Shown in pieces: positions 26,985-35,068 of a DNA stretch of 35,068 bases. Under the pieces are notes generated by a model that was not told the DNA's origin, searched no databases, and saw only the letters and a program-made list of their open reading frames with translations. Both the position numbers and the translations under genes were made by a program. The DNA comes from Thermoplasmata archaeon. GTDB taxonomy: Archaea > Thermoplasmatota > Thermoplasmata > Lutacidiplasmatales > UBA184. Position 1 is the first letter of the stretch; the number at the start of each line of letters is the position of its first letter. The DNA is taken from contig JASHUJ010000186.1 of the NCBI GenBank assembly GCA_030040035.1, forward strand, positions 1 through 35,068. Reading direction: 5' to 3'.

Positions 26985-28287
26985 CGGCGCGAAGGAGCGC
27001 GATCGCCGCCGGGCCGAGCTCCCGCGCGAGGAACGGCCGTTTCACGTGGCCGATCCCGTGCTCGGAGCTCACCGTGCCGCCCAGGGCGAGGGCGGCGTCG
27101 AGCAGCTCCGCGCGGATCCGCTCGGCCGCGGGGCTGCCGGGCTCGACGACGTAGTTCGGGTGCAGGCTGCCCTCCCCCAGGTGCCCGAACAGGAAGAGCG
27201 GCGCGCCCGCGTCGCGCCCGATCGCCTCCAGCCGGCGGACGAGCGCGTCGATCCGGGGGAGCGGCACGGCGACGTCCTCGCGGACGCGGATGCCCATGCG
27301 CTCGTCCAGCACGACCCCGCTCTCGCCCCGCAGCATCCAGAGACGGTCGGCGTCGTCGAAGACGATCGGGGGCGCCGAGACCCCGACCGCCTCCAGCGCC
27401 GCCGCGACGCGGGCACGTCGCGCCGCGAGTTCGCCCCGCGTCGCCGCCTCGATCTCGAGCAGGAGGAACGCCTCGTCGGCCGGCAGGTCGGCGCGGCCCG
27501 ACGCCCGGAGGGCGGACGAGGACGGTCGGTCGAGATACTCCACGGCCGAGAGGCCCGAATCGGCGAGCCGGGCGAGCCGCGACGCGACCGATCCCAGCGA
27601 GATCCCGGCCGGGAGGGGAACGATCAGCCCGTCGCGCTCGGCCGGCCGCGCGGCGACGCGCACCGTCACCTCCGTGACCAGGCCGAGGGTCCCTTCGCTC
27701 CCGATGACCAGCTGGAGGAGGTCCGGACCGGTCGACCGCTTGGCGGTCCGCGCGCCCCATCGGACCGGGACGCCCGTTCCCAGGACGACCTCGACCGAGC
27801 GGACCCACACGCGGGTGGGCCCGTAGCGGAACGAGCGCGGGCCCGAGGCGTTCGTCCCGACGTTCCCACCGATCGTGCACGTCGTCCAGGAACCCGGGTT
27901 GGGTGGGAAGAAGAGCCCGTGGGGCCGGAGGGCCTCTTGGAGGGACCAGTTCACGACCCCCGGGCCGACCACCGCGCTGAGCTCTTCGGGCGCGATCTCG
28001 AGCACCGAGTTCCATCCCGAGAAATCGACGATCACGCCCCCCTCGGTCGGCACCGACTCCCCGTCCAGCGAGGTCCCCGCCCCCCGCGCCACGAGGGGGG
28101 TCCGGTTCCGCCGTGCCCAACGGACGAGCGCGGCCACGTCTTCCGTATCGCGCGGCGCGACGACCGCCGTCGGGTCGCCGGCCAAGTGCGACGCGTCCCG
28201 ACGGCAGCGCTCGAGCTCGGCCGGATCCGTACGAACGCGGCCCCGTACGGCGCTCGTCAGCGGGTCGTCGTCGGCCCCCATCCGCAC
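26860..28287 (-). CDS. FAD-linked oxidase, GlcD/D-lactate dehydrogenase family
   Basis: 'PLVARGAGTSLDGESVPTEGGVIVDFSGWN', 'GGNVGTNASGPRSFRYG', 'GSEGTLGLVTEVTVR', 'GHLGEGSLHPNY', 'EHGIGHVKRPFL', 'CDPDGILNPGKLYP'. Confidence 0.94.
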   Translation of the reverse strand: MRMGADDDPLTSAVRGRVRTDPAELERCRRDASHLAGDPTAVVAPRDTEDVAALVRWARRNRTPLVARGAGTSLDGESVPTEGGVIVDFSGWNSVLEIAPEELSAVVGPGVVNWSLQEALRPHGLFFPPNPGSWTTCTIGGNVGTNASGPRSFRYGPTRVWVRSVEVVLGTGVPVRWGARTAKRSTGPDLLQLVIGSEGTLGLVTEVTVRVAARPAERDGLIVPLPAGISLGSVASRLARLADSGLSAVEYLDRPSSSALRASGRADLPADEAFLLLEIEAATRGELAARRARVAAALEAVGVSAPPIVFDDADRLWMLRGESGVVLDERMGIRVREDVAVPLPRIDALVRRLEAIGRDAGAPLFLFGHLGEGSLHPNYVVEPGSPAAERIRAELLDAALALGGTVSSEHGIGHVKRPFLARELGPAAIALLRAVKRQCDPDGILNPGKLYPDARAARAPSRSPSAARDAAVRPR

Positions 28288-28336
28288 GGGCGAGCGCGGA
28301 GGGCCCCTTACCGCTGCCGGAGGCGTTCGCCGGGAC

Positions 28337-28879
28337 CTACGGGCCGGTGGTCGCGCCCGCGGCCGCCGTCGTCGCGACCGCCTGCGCGAAGTCCTGGATC
28401 GCGAAGGGCCGCCGGATCACCTCGGCGGCGCCCGCCGCCCGGGCGCGCGACTCGAGCGGGGCGCTGTCGCGCGGGAGGACGACGAGCCCGCGGAGCTCCG
28501 GGCGCGCCGCCAGCGCGGCCGCCAGATCGCGGTCCCACGGTCCCTCCGGGTTCTCGGCGTCGACGATGAGCACGGTCGGAGCGAACAGCGGCGGCAACGC
28601 CTCCAGATCGTCGAGGTTCGCGACCTCGTAGACGTTGGGGCACTGGTGCAAGCGGAGCAGGCCGCGCAAGAGGAGGCGGGTGTCCTCGTTCGATCCCCAG
28701 AGTACCGCGGGGATCCGGTTGAGCCGGGTCCCATCCGAAGTGGTGGCGGCCACGGGGTCCCGCGCGCTGATGCCGGGGGAACCGAACGCGCGCACGGCCG
28801 GACCGCTACGGACTACCCGTTCCCCCGCTCTACCTTTTGCGGACCGCGAAAATGAACGTTCCGCTGCCGCAACGTCCAC
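28337..28879 (-). CDS. response-regulator receiver-like domain protein
   Basis: 'AVLWGSNEDTRLLLRGLLRLHQCPNVYEVANLDDLEALPPLFAPTVLIVDAENPEG...LRGLVVLPRDSAPLESRARAAGAAEVIRRPFAIQDFAQAV' follows receiver order (D in LIVDAE; R in place of the switch Lys). Start uncertain (GTG 28879 or 28753). Confidence 0.55.
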   Translation of the reverse strand: MDVAAAERSFSRSAKGRAGERVVRSGPAVRAFGSPGISARDPVAATTSDGTRLNRIPAVLWGSNEDTRLLLRGLLRLHQCPNVYEVANLDDLEALPPLFAPTVLIVDAENPEGPWDRDLAAALAARPELRGLVVLPRDSAPLESRARAAGAAEVIRRPFAIQDFAQAVATTAAAGATTGP

Positions 28880-28897
28880 ATTCCAAGGGCACGGATA

Positions 28898-28906
28898 GCT
28901 ATATAG
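28898..28906. promoter_or_regulatory. symmetric TATA element between divergent genes
   Basis: 'gctatatag' contains the self-complementary ctatatag, between the minus-strand receiver gene and the plus-strand zinc-ribbon gene. Confidence 0.4.
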
Positions 28907-29053
28907 AGTGTGCGGACAATAGGTAGTTGGCCTCGGGCATCGGTGGCAGCGTCTCCTGGTGGCACCGTCCAAGAGACCTGGAGCGCCCCGCCGGTGCCTT
29001 CCCGATGCGTCTCGAACGATACCTTCTTTTGGGACACGACGGAACGACCGGCA

Positions 29054-29755
29054 ATGGTCGCCTTCTTCGGTCCGTCGGACGAAGATCTCGAACGCCTGCG
29101 CGCCACGGTGGAGTCCCTCGGCACGACCAGTGTGCCGGGGCTCGCCGCCGCGCTGGCCTGGCGCGAACGCAAGGCCGAGAAGCTGCTCGCCCACGAGCTC
29201 GCGCGGCCGAACACCCGGCTCATCTACGACCCGGCCCGCCGGGTCGTCCGGTATAGTCGCCCCGCACCGCCCGCCGCGCCGGCCGAGCGGCCCGCGGTCC
29301 GGGCGGCGGTCCGGGACCCCTCGCCCTCCGCGCCCCGCGCCCCGGCGCCGGTCCTCACCGGGACGACCTTGAAGACCCTCTGCCCGTCCTGCCACGTCGC
29401 GCTCATCCCGACCGGCTCGGCGAGCCTCGCGGTCTGCCCGCAGTGCGGCCGACTCGCCTCGTCCCGCGGAGGGCCGACGGAGACGGCCGCCTCCCCGGCG
29501 TCGGCCGCGGCGGACCCCACCGCGGGCTCCGCCCCGTCGGCCGTCGCGCCGGTCCACATCGGCGACCGGCGCTCCCAGGAACTGTTCGCGGCGTACGTGA
29601 CGTCGAAGCCGATCCCCTGCCCAAAGTGCCGGACGCCGCTCCGCCACCGGGGCCTCAGCGAGTACGTCTGTCCGAGCTGCGCCCAGACGGTGCAATTCCC
29701 GCGCGGGACGGTCCCCGCGCCACCGGCCGCCGCCCCGCCGGCCCCGCCCGCCTAG
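29054..29755 (+). CDS. double zinc-ribbon protein with N-terminal helical/wHTH-like region
   Basis: 'CPSCHVALIPTGSASLAVCPQCGRL' and 'CPKCRTPLRHRGLSEYVCPSCAQTVQFP'; Pro/Ala-rich linkers. ORF is open to 28910; ATG 29054 chosen. Confidence 0.65.
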   Translation: MVAFFGPSDEDLERLRATVESLGTTSVPGLAAALAWRERKAEKLLAHELARPNTRLIYDPARRVVRYSRPAPPAAPAERPAVRAAVRDPSPSAPRAPAPVLTGTTLKTLCPSCHVALIPTGSASLAVCPQCGRLASSRGGPTETAASPASAAADPTAGSAPSAVAPVHIGDRRSQELFAAYVTSKPIPCPKCRTPLRHRGLSEYVCPSCAQTVQFPRGTVPAPPAAAPPAPPA

Positions 29756-31293
29756 TACGGCACGGCCGCCCGGACCTCGCCGACGAGCGAGCGGTCCAGG
29801 ATCGCCGCGGCGACCCGCTCGATGTCGGGGGCCGGACTGCGGTCCCGCGTCCACGGCGCGACCCGCGTCCGGAGCGATCGGAGCGCGGACTCGCTGCCCC
29901 GCCCGCCGACGCGGGGCCGCCGGAGCTCGAGCGCCTGGCCGGCGACGATCCACTCGACCGCGACGATCCGCCGCGTGTTCGCGAGCACCCGCCGGAGTTT
30001 CGCGCCCGCCCACGGCCCCATCGACACGAAATCCTCCTGATCGGCGGAGGTGGACAGGCTCGCCGCGCTCGCCGGATGCACGAGCGTCTCGTTCTCGTTG
30101 ACGAGGGCCGCCGCGAGGTACTGGGGGACCATGAACCCCGAGCTCACGCCCGGATCGGGCGCGAGGAAGGCGGGCAGGCCCCGGTTGAGCGCGGGGTGGA
30201 CGAGGCGGGCGATCCGCCGCTCGCTGAACGCGGCGATGTACTGGATCGCGAGCGCGAGCGCGTCGAGGGCGAAGGCGAGGGGCTGGCCGTGGAAGTTGCC
30301 CCCGTTGACGAACTCGTCGTCGGAGAAGACCACCGGGTTGTCGCTGACCGCGTTCAGCTCGGAGGCCAGGACGCGCTCGGCGAACTCGAGGGCGATCCGC
30401 ACGGCGGCGAGGACCTGGGGGATGCACCGCAGGGTGTACGGGTCCTGGCCCTTCCACTCGTGGCGGGGGGCCGCGAGCTCGCTCCCCTCGAGGAGCCGGC
30501 GCATCGCGAGCGCGACCGCCCGCTGATCCGGCGAGTTGCGGACCTCCCCGAGGCGGTCGTCGAGCGACTCGGGCGACCCTTCGAGCGCGTCGTACGAGAG
30601 CGCCGCGGCGACGAGCGAGGCATCGAGGAGCTCCCGGCCCTCCGCGACCGCGAGCCCGAGGTACGACGCCATCAGCGCCGTCCCGTTGAGGAGCGCGACC
30701 CCCTCCTTGGCGGCGAGCTCGAGCGGGAGGAGGTGGTGCTCGGCGAGCACGGCGCGGGCCGGGACCGGGGCGGTCGACCCGGCGCGCACGAACTCCCCTT
30801 CCCCGATCAGCGCGAGCGACAGGTGGGCGAGCGGCGCGAGGTCGCCCGACGCGCCGACCGAGCCCTGCTCCGGGACCCACGGCACGAGGCCGCGGTTCAG
30901 GAATTCGGCGAGGAGGTCGACGACGGCCTCCCGGACCCCGGAGTGGCCGCGCAAGAGCGAGTTTAGACGGACGAGCATCATGCCGCGGACGACGTCCTCG
31001 GGGAGCGGCGGCCCCGTCCCGCTCGCATGGCTGCGGACGAGCGATGTCTGGAGCTCGGCCGCCTTGTCGCGGGGGACGACCCGGTCCGAGAGCGCGCCGA
31101 AGCCGGTCGTGACCCCGTAGATCCGCCGATCGCTCGCCACCGCGCGCTCGACGGCCCCGCGGCTCCGGGCCACGGAGCGCCGGGCGTCCGCCGTGAGCGC
31201 GACGGCGCGGCCGTCCCGCGCGACCGACAGGAACGCCGCGAGGGTCAGCGACCGTCCGTCCAGCGGTACGGTCTCGGCGAGAGAGCGGTCCAC
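29752..31293 (-). CDS. hutH: histidine ammonia-lyase
   Basis: 'YGVTTGFGALSDRVV', MIO-forming 'GSVGASGDLAPLAHLSLALIGEGE', 'QDPYTLRCIPQVLAA', 'ELNAVSDNPVVF', 'GGNFHGQPLAFALD'. Confidence 0.97.
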   Translation of the reverse strand: MDRSLAETVPLDGRSLTLAAFLSVARDGRAVALTADARRSVARSRGAVERAVASDRRIYGVTTGFGALSDRVVPRDKAAELQTSLVRSHASGTGPPLPEDVVRGMMLVRLNSLLRGHSGVREAVVDLLAEFLNRGLVPWVPEQGSVGASGDLAPLAHLSLALIGEGEFVRAGSTAPVPARAVLAEHHLLPLELAAKEGVALLNGTALMASYLGLAVAEGRELLDASLVAAALSYDALEGSPESLDDRLGEVRNSPDQRAVALAMRRLLEGSELAAPRHEWKGQDPYTLRCIPQVLAAVRIALEFAERVLASELNAVSDNPVVFSDDEFVNGGNFHGQPLAFALDALALAIQYIAAFSERRIARLVHPALNRGLPAFLAPDPGVSSGFMVPQYLAAALVNENETLVHPASAASLSTSADQEDFVSMGPWAGAKLRRVLANTRRIVAVEWIVAGQALELRRPRVGGRGSESALRSLRTRVAPWTRDRSPAPDIERVAAAILDRSLVGEVRAAVPY

Positions 31294-31312
31294 GGGGGTC
31301 CGGACCCCACGC

Positions 31313-31846
31313 TCAGGCGGCGACCGGGACGACGAGCTCGCCGCCCGGCTTTTGCATCGACGGCTGGCGCTTCGTCGCCACGCCCTTCGTCTGCCAGAAG
31401 ATCTCCGCGAAGTCCTGGACGAGCTTGAGGAGCTCCTGTGCGTCCGTGAGGGCGATCCCCTGGCGGCACTTCGACGCCTGCTTCAGGATCTGGAAGACGA
31501 GATCGGAGGTCTTCGGGAACTGCTTCAGGTGGTCGGGGGTGAAATAGTCGCCCCAGATCACGCGGACCTGCTGCTTCACCAGTTCCGCGTGCTGCTCCTT
31601 GACCGCCGTGTACCGCGCCATCTTGGAGGAGTACGCCGCCCGCTCCTCGGGCTTCGAGTCCGTGGGGGGCTGGGGGAGCTCGCCGATCAGCTGGTCCATC
31701 CGGATCACGGTCAGGGCGGCCAGCTGCGCCTCGTGCGGGTCATAAATACCGCACGGAATGTCGCAGTGGGCGTAGACCGTGCGCGGGGGATGCACGCGGT
31801 CCCAGAGGCGTTCGACCCAGTCGAGCGAGCGAGAGGGGGCGGACAT
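31313..31846 (-). CDS. sodN: nickel superoxide dismutase precursor
   Basis: 26-residue leader then Ni-hook 'HCDIPCGIYDPHEAQLAALTV', 'VKEQHAELVKQQVRVIWGDYFTPDHLKQFP', 'FAEIFWQTKG'. Confidence 0.93.
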   Translation of the reverse strand: MSAPSRSLDWVERLWDRVHPPRTVYAHCDIPCGIYDPHEAQLAALTVIRMDQLIGELPQPPTDSKPEERAAYSSKMARYTAVKEQHAELVKQQVRVIWGDYFTPDHLKQFPKTSDLVFQILKQASKCRQGIALTDAQELLKLVQDFAEIFWQTKGVATKRQPSMQKPGGELVVPVAA

Positions 31847-31876
31847 GCCCGGGCGAGCCCGGAGGGGCCGATAAAG

Positions 31877-32263
31877 GTGCCGGCGCGCAACGATCCGGCC
31901 GCGGCCCCACCGCCGGAGCGGGCGCGGGTCTCCCGCTGGCGGACCCGCCGGGTGGAGGTCGCGGACGCGAGCATGGCCCCGACCCTGCGGCCCGGGGATC
32001 GGCTATTGGTCGACCGCGGGGCGTACCGCACCGCCCCGCCCGAGATCGGGGACATCGTCGTCCTGATCGACCCGGAGCGCTCGGACCGCTGGCTCATCAA
32101 GCGGGTGCTCGCCGTCGATCCGGGCGCCGGCACGCTGGAGGTCCGGGGCGATGCGCGGGAGGTCGCCCGGGACAGCCGTCAGTTCGGGGCCGTGCCACTG
32201 CGTTCCGTCATCGGCCGGGCGTTCCGCCGCTACCACCCTCCCGACCGGATCGGCGACCTCTAG
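31877..32263 (+). CDS. sodX: S26-family signal-peptidase-like protease, probable NiSOD maturation protease SodX
   Basis: 'VADASMAPTLRPGDRLLVDRGA' (Ser nucleophile), 'EIGDIVVLIDPERSDRWLIKRVLAVDPG' (Lys general base), compact domain, divergent from sodN. GTG start is tentative. Confidence 0.8.
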   Translation: MPARNDPAAAPPPERARVSRWRTRRVEVADASMAPTLRPGDRLLVDRGAYRTAPPEIGDIVVLIDPERSDRWLIKRVLAVDPGAGTLEVRGDAREVARDSRQFGAVPLRSVIGRAFRRYHPPDRIGDL

Positions 32264-32275
32264 GGTCCCCCCCAA

Positions 32276-32306
32276 CGCTTAAGCGATGTGTGAAATGCAC
32301 ACATCG
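32276..32306. promoter_or_regulatory. composite palindromic operator upstream of wtpA
   Basis: CGCTTAAGCG (32276-32285, perfect palindrome) followed by CGATGTGTG-AAATG-CACACATCG (32284-32306, perfect 9-bp arms), ending directly at the ATG at 32307. Confidence 0.6.
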
Positions 32307-33470
32307 ATGTCCGCAGCTGCCCCGGCTCCGACCCCGTCGACGCTCCCGCCGCCGCCTCCCGGACCCGGCACTTCCACGGCCGTCTGGATCGTGGTCGTGA
32401 TCGTGATCGCCGCGGCGGTCGGAGGACTCGGGTTCTACGCCGGGTACGAGTACCGCGGCTCGTCCGCCTCGTCGCCCAGCGGCATCGTGAACTCTACGCT
32501 GTCGATCCTGGGCGCCGGCACCCTGACGTACACGTTCCCCGAGCTGGCGAGCGCGCTCGTCAACGAGACCCCGGGCATCTCCGCGCCGGCCGCGGCCCAG
32601 ACGTACGAGGGCTCCCTCGATATCACGACCGCGATCACGACGCTGGACGCGAAGGCGGACGTCGCTGCCCTCGCCGACTTCCGATTGATCCCGCAGCTCC
32701 TCCAGCCGACGTACGCGAGCTACGAGGTCGTGTTCGCCCACACCCAGGAGGTCCTCATCTACAACTCGTCGATCTCGGAGTTCAACGGGATCAGCCCCTC
32801 GAACTGGGGCCAGAAGCTCGTCAACGCGGTGACCAGTCCGGGCGTGCCCCGCTTCGGCGTCTGGAACGCCTCGACCGACCCGAACGGCTACAACGAGATC
32901 TTCACGATGATGCTGCAGGGCCAGATGTACCAGGGCGGGAACCTCTCCGCCGTCTACGGCCACTTCTACAGCGGTGCCCCGGGCAGCTACGCGACCCCCA
33001 ACCCGTCGACCACCATCCTCGAGCACGAGTCCCAGGCGGCGAACCTCGTCCGCACGGGCGTCGTCTCGGCCGTGATCACGTACAAGCCGGTCGCGCTCCA
33101 GAACAACCTCTCCTACGTGCCGATCGATCCGACCGTCGGGCTCTATTCGAACGACTCGGCCGCCTTGAACACTTACGCGGCCCTGCCCGGGACGCAGATC
33201 ATCTCCTCCTCGGGCGCGCTCGTCACGGTCCATCCTGCGCCGATCTTCTTCGCGGTGACCGTCCCGCTGAACGCGCCGAACCCGGCGCTCGGCGCCGCGT
33301 TCATCCACCTCATCCTGTCCCCCGTCGGTCGATCGATCCTGACGGAGGACAACGCCTGGACCCCGGTCTATCCGGGCTGGACGAACAACATGACCGCGGT
33401 CCCCCCGGTGCTCGCGCCGGACGTCGTCCCCCTGCCCGCCTGGGCGGCGCCGTTCGTCCCTAGTTCATGA
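32307..33470 (+). CDS. wtpA: tungstate/molybdate ABC transporter substrate-binding protein
   Basis: N-terminal TM anchor; 'LSILGAGTLTYTFPELASALVNE', 'AKADVAALADFRLIPQLLQPTYASYEVVFAHTQEVLIYNSS', 'FGVWNASTDPNGYNEIFTMML' follow the WtpA pattern. ORF start at 32286 lies in the palindrome; ATG 32307 preferred. Confidence 0.85.
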   Translation: MSAAAPAPTPSTLPPPPPGPGTSTAVWIVVVIVIAAAVGGLGFYAGYEYRGSSASSPSGIVNSTLSILGAGTLTYTFPELASALVNETPGISAPAAAQTYEGSLDITTAITTLDAKADVAALADFRLIPQLLQPTYASYEVVFAHTQEVLIYNSSISEFNGISPSNWGQKLVNAVTSPGVPRFGVWNASTDPNGYNEIFTMMLQGQMYQGGNLSAVYGHFYSGAPGSYATPNPSTTILEHESQAANLVRTGVVSAVITYKPVALQNNLSYVPIDPTVGLYSNDSAALNTYAALPGTQIISSSGALVTVHPAPIFFAVTVPLNAPNPALGAAFIHLILSPVGRSILTEDNAWTPVYPGWTNNMTAVPPVLAPDVVPLPAWAAPFVPSS

Positions 33471-34345
33471 GCGCGGGGGGCACCCGCCCCCCGCGTGCCG
33501 GCCGCGTCCGCGGCCTCCCGTGGCTCGTCCTGCAGGCCGTCCTCACGGCCTCGCTCCTCCTCCTCCTGCTCCTGCCGATCTACGGGCTCTTCACCTACGC
33601 CCCGCCGTCGCAGATCCTGGCGGCGGCGACCAACCCGGCGGTCGACGAAGCGATCTGGCTCACCCTGTTCGCGTCGGGCCTGACGGTCCTCGGCGCCGTG
33701 ATCTTCGCGATCCCGGCGGGCTACCTGCTCGCCCGGCGCCGGTTCCCGGGCAAGAGCGTCGTCGAGTCCGCGATCGCGCTGCCCATCGCCGTCCCGCACC
33801 TGATGGTCGGTCTCGGGCTCTTCCTCGTGCTCGTGCTGCCCGGGACCCCGCTCTACCGGTTCACGACGGCGATCGGCTTCCCCGTCTACTACACGATCTG
33901 GGGCGTCGTGCTCGTGATGATGATCGTCAGCTTGCCGTACACGGTCTTCGCGGCCGAGCTCTCGTTCCGGGCGGTCGACGCGCGGGTCCTCGAGGCCGCC
34001 CGCTCGCTCGGAGCCGGACCGGCGAGCGCGTTCCTCACCGTCTCCTTCCCCCTCGCCCTGCGCGGCATCGTGGCGGGACTGCTCCTCACCTGGGCGCGGG
34101 CCGTGAGCGAGATCGGCGGGATCCTGATCCTCGCCTACGTCGTCTACCCCGGGGGGCCGTACAACGGACCGGTCACGTCCACGATCTCGGTCCTCGTCTA
34201 CAACCTCTTCCAGGCGGGGGACCTCGCGGGGGCGGCGGCGGTCAGCTCGGTCTTCCTGCTCGTCGCGTTCGTCATCTTCCTCGCGGTCCGTCTCGGCGAG
34301 CGCTCCGGCTGGCTGCCGTGGCGACGGGGGGAGGTCGTCCCGTGA
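33467..34345 (+). CDS. wtpB: tungstate/molybdate ABC transporter permease
   Basis: Multi-TM; EAA-type loop 'VDARVLEAARSLGAGPASAFLTVSFPLALRGIVAGLLLTWARAVSEIGG'. Confidence 0.88.
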   Translation: MSAGGTRPPRAGRVRGLPWLVLQAVLTASLLLLLLLPIYGLFTYAPPSQILAAATNPAVDEAIWLTLFASGLTVLGAVIFAIPAGYLLARRRFPGKSVVESAIALPIAVPHLMVGLGLFLVLVLPGTPLYRFTTAIGFPVYYTIWGVVLVMMIVSLPYTVFAAELSFRAVDARVLEAARSLGAGPASAFLTVSFPLALRGIVAGLLLTWARAVSEIGGILILAYVVYPGGPYNGPVTSTISVLVYNLFQAGDLAGAAAVSSVFLLVAFVIFLAVRLGERSGWLPWRRGEVVP

Positions 34346-35068
34346 CCGTCTGGTCGGTCGAGGGGCTCGAGACGCACCTCGACGGGTTCCGGCTCGGCCC
34401 GATCGACCTCGCCCTCGCGCCCGGCCGCGTGGTCGCGGTGCTCGGGAGCTCGGGGGCCGGCAAGACCACGCTCCTGCGGGCGGTCGCCGGATTCCTCCCC
34501 GCCGATCGCGGACGCGTGGTCCGGGACGGTATGGAGCTCACCGGCGCCCCGCCCGAACGCCGCCGGCTCGGCTACGTTCCCCAGGGGCTCGGGCTCTTCC
34601 CGCACCGCACCGTGGAACGCAACGTGAGCTACGCGCTCGAGATGCGGGGCCGGACCGACGCCCGCCCCCGGGCCCGCGCGATGCTCGCGCGATTCGGCCT
34701 CACTCCGCTCGCGCGCCGCTACCCGGCCCGGTTGAGCGGCGGGGAGCTCGAACGGGTCGCGCTCGCGCGGGCCCTCGCCGCCGAGCCCGAGCTCGTCCTC
34801 TGGGACGAGCCGTGGCAGGCGCTCGACGTCGAGGCGCGCTTCGCCCTCGGCGGGGTGTTCGACGAGCTGCGCGGCGCGGCGCACGTGCCCTCGATCGTCG
34901 TGACGCACGACCCCGAGCTGGCGTTCTCGGTCGCCGACACGTTCGTCGTCCTGCGCCGCGGGCGGGTCGCGTTCCACGGCCCGCCCGAAGAGCTGCTCGA
35001 ACGCCCGATCGACTCGTTCAGCGCCCGGTTCGTCGGCTACGAGAACGTCTACGATCCCGCCACGCTCG
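34342..35068 (+). CDS. wtpC: tungstate/molybdate ABC transporter ATP-binding protein (truncated by window end)
   Basis: GTG start overlapping the wtpB stop; Walker A 'LGSSGAGKTTLL', signature 'LSGGELERVALARAL', Walker B 'LVLWDEP'; no stop before 35068. Confidence 0.88.
   Translation, partial: MTVWSVEGLETHLDGFRLGPIDLALAPGRVVAVLGSSGAGKTTLLRAVAGFLPADRGRVVRDGMELTGAPPERRRLGYVPQGLGLFPHRTVERNVSYALEMRGRTDARPRARAMLARFGLTPLARRYPARLSGGELERVALARALAAEPELVLWDEPWQALDVEARFALGGVFDELRGAAHVPSIVVTHDPELAFSVADTFVVLRRGRVAFHGPPEELLERPIDSFSARFVGYENVYDPATL

Noticed and set aside
26467-28569. 700-aa plus-strand ORF
   Set aside because: Out-of-frame through mutY then antisense to the GlcD-like gene; Arg/Pro-rich nonsense composition.
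28337-30880. 847-aa minus-strand ORF as a single gene
   Set aside because: Most of it is an out-of-frame read through hutH and antisense of the zinc-ribbon gene; only the C-terminal receiver-like part is plausible.
29443-30966. 507-aa plus-strand ORF
   Set aside because: Antisense to hutH, shifted frame of the zinc-ribbon gene at its start.
32208-33308. 366-aa minus-strand ORF
   Set aside because: Antisense to wtpA; Arg/Gly/Asp-rich shadow ORF.
1-35068. CRISPR array, transposon, prophage or defence island
   Set aside because: No regularly spaced repeats, transposase, integrase or Cas-like proteins seen by reading; gene content is mostly housekeeping.

Overview
The window is about 35 kb of very GC-rich, densely coding archaeal chromosome. 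PolD large subunit (DP2), an archaeal-type FtsZ, PurP, TATA-box/leaderless-style starts and an archaeal-pattern tRNA all point to Euryarchaeota, probably Thermoplasmatota; the lineage is inference. Most long ORFs in the track are antisense shadows caused by GC content. I support about 30 genes. On the minus strand, nadA, nadC, an AAA/TPR ATPase, gcvT, purP and a three-subunit molybdenum hydroxylase form one tightly packed co-directional run. Other genes include PolX, a divergent wHTH regulator, a minus-strand tRNA-Arg(UCG) with an apparent T-loop intron, polC/DP2, a TetR-ABC efflux operon, an alpha/beta hydrolase, ftsZ with a possible pop5, a pilin-like secreted protein, purH, thioredoxin, a mutY-Nudix fusion, a glcD-like FAD oxidase, hutH, a divergent nickel-SOD (sodN)/SodX-like protease pair, and a wtpABC tungstate/molybdate transporter cut by the window end. 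The best leads are the T-loop tRNA intron, the archaeal sodN-sodX pair, the MutY with a substituted catalytic Asp plus an intact Nudix box, PolX with an eroded PHP domain, co-occurring PurP and PurH, the non-canonical Mo-hydroxylase cluster, and palindromic operators at wtpA and tetR. No CRISPR, transposon or phage signal was seen.
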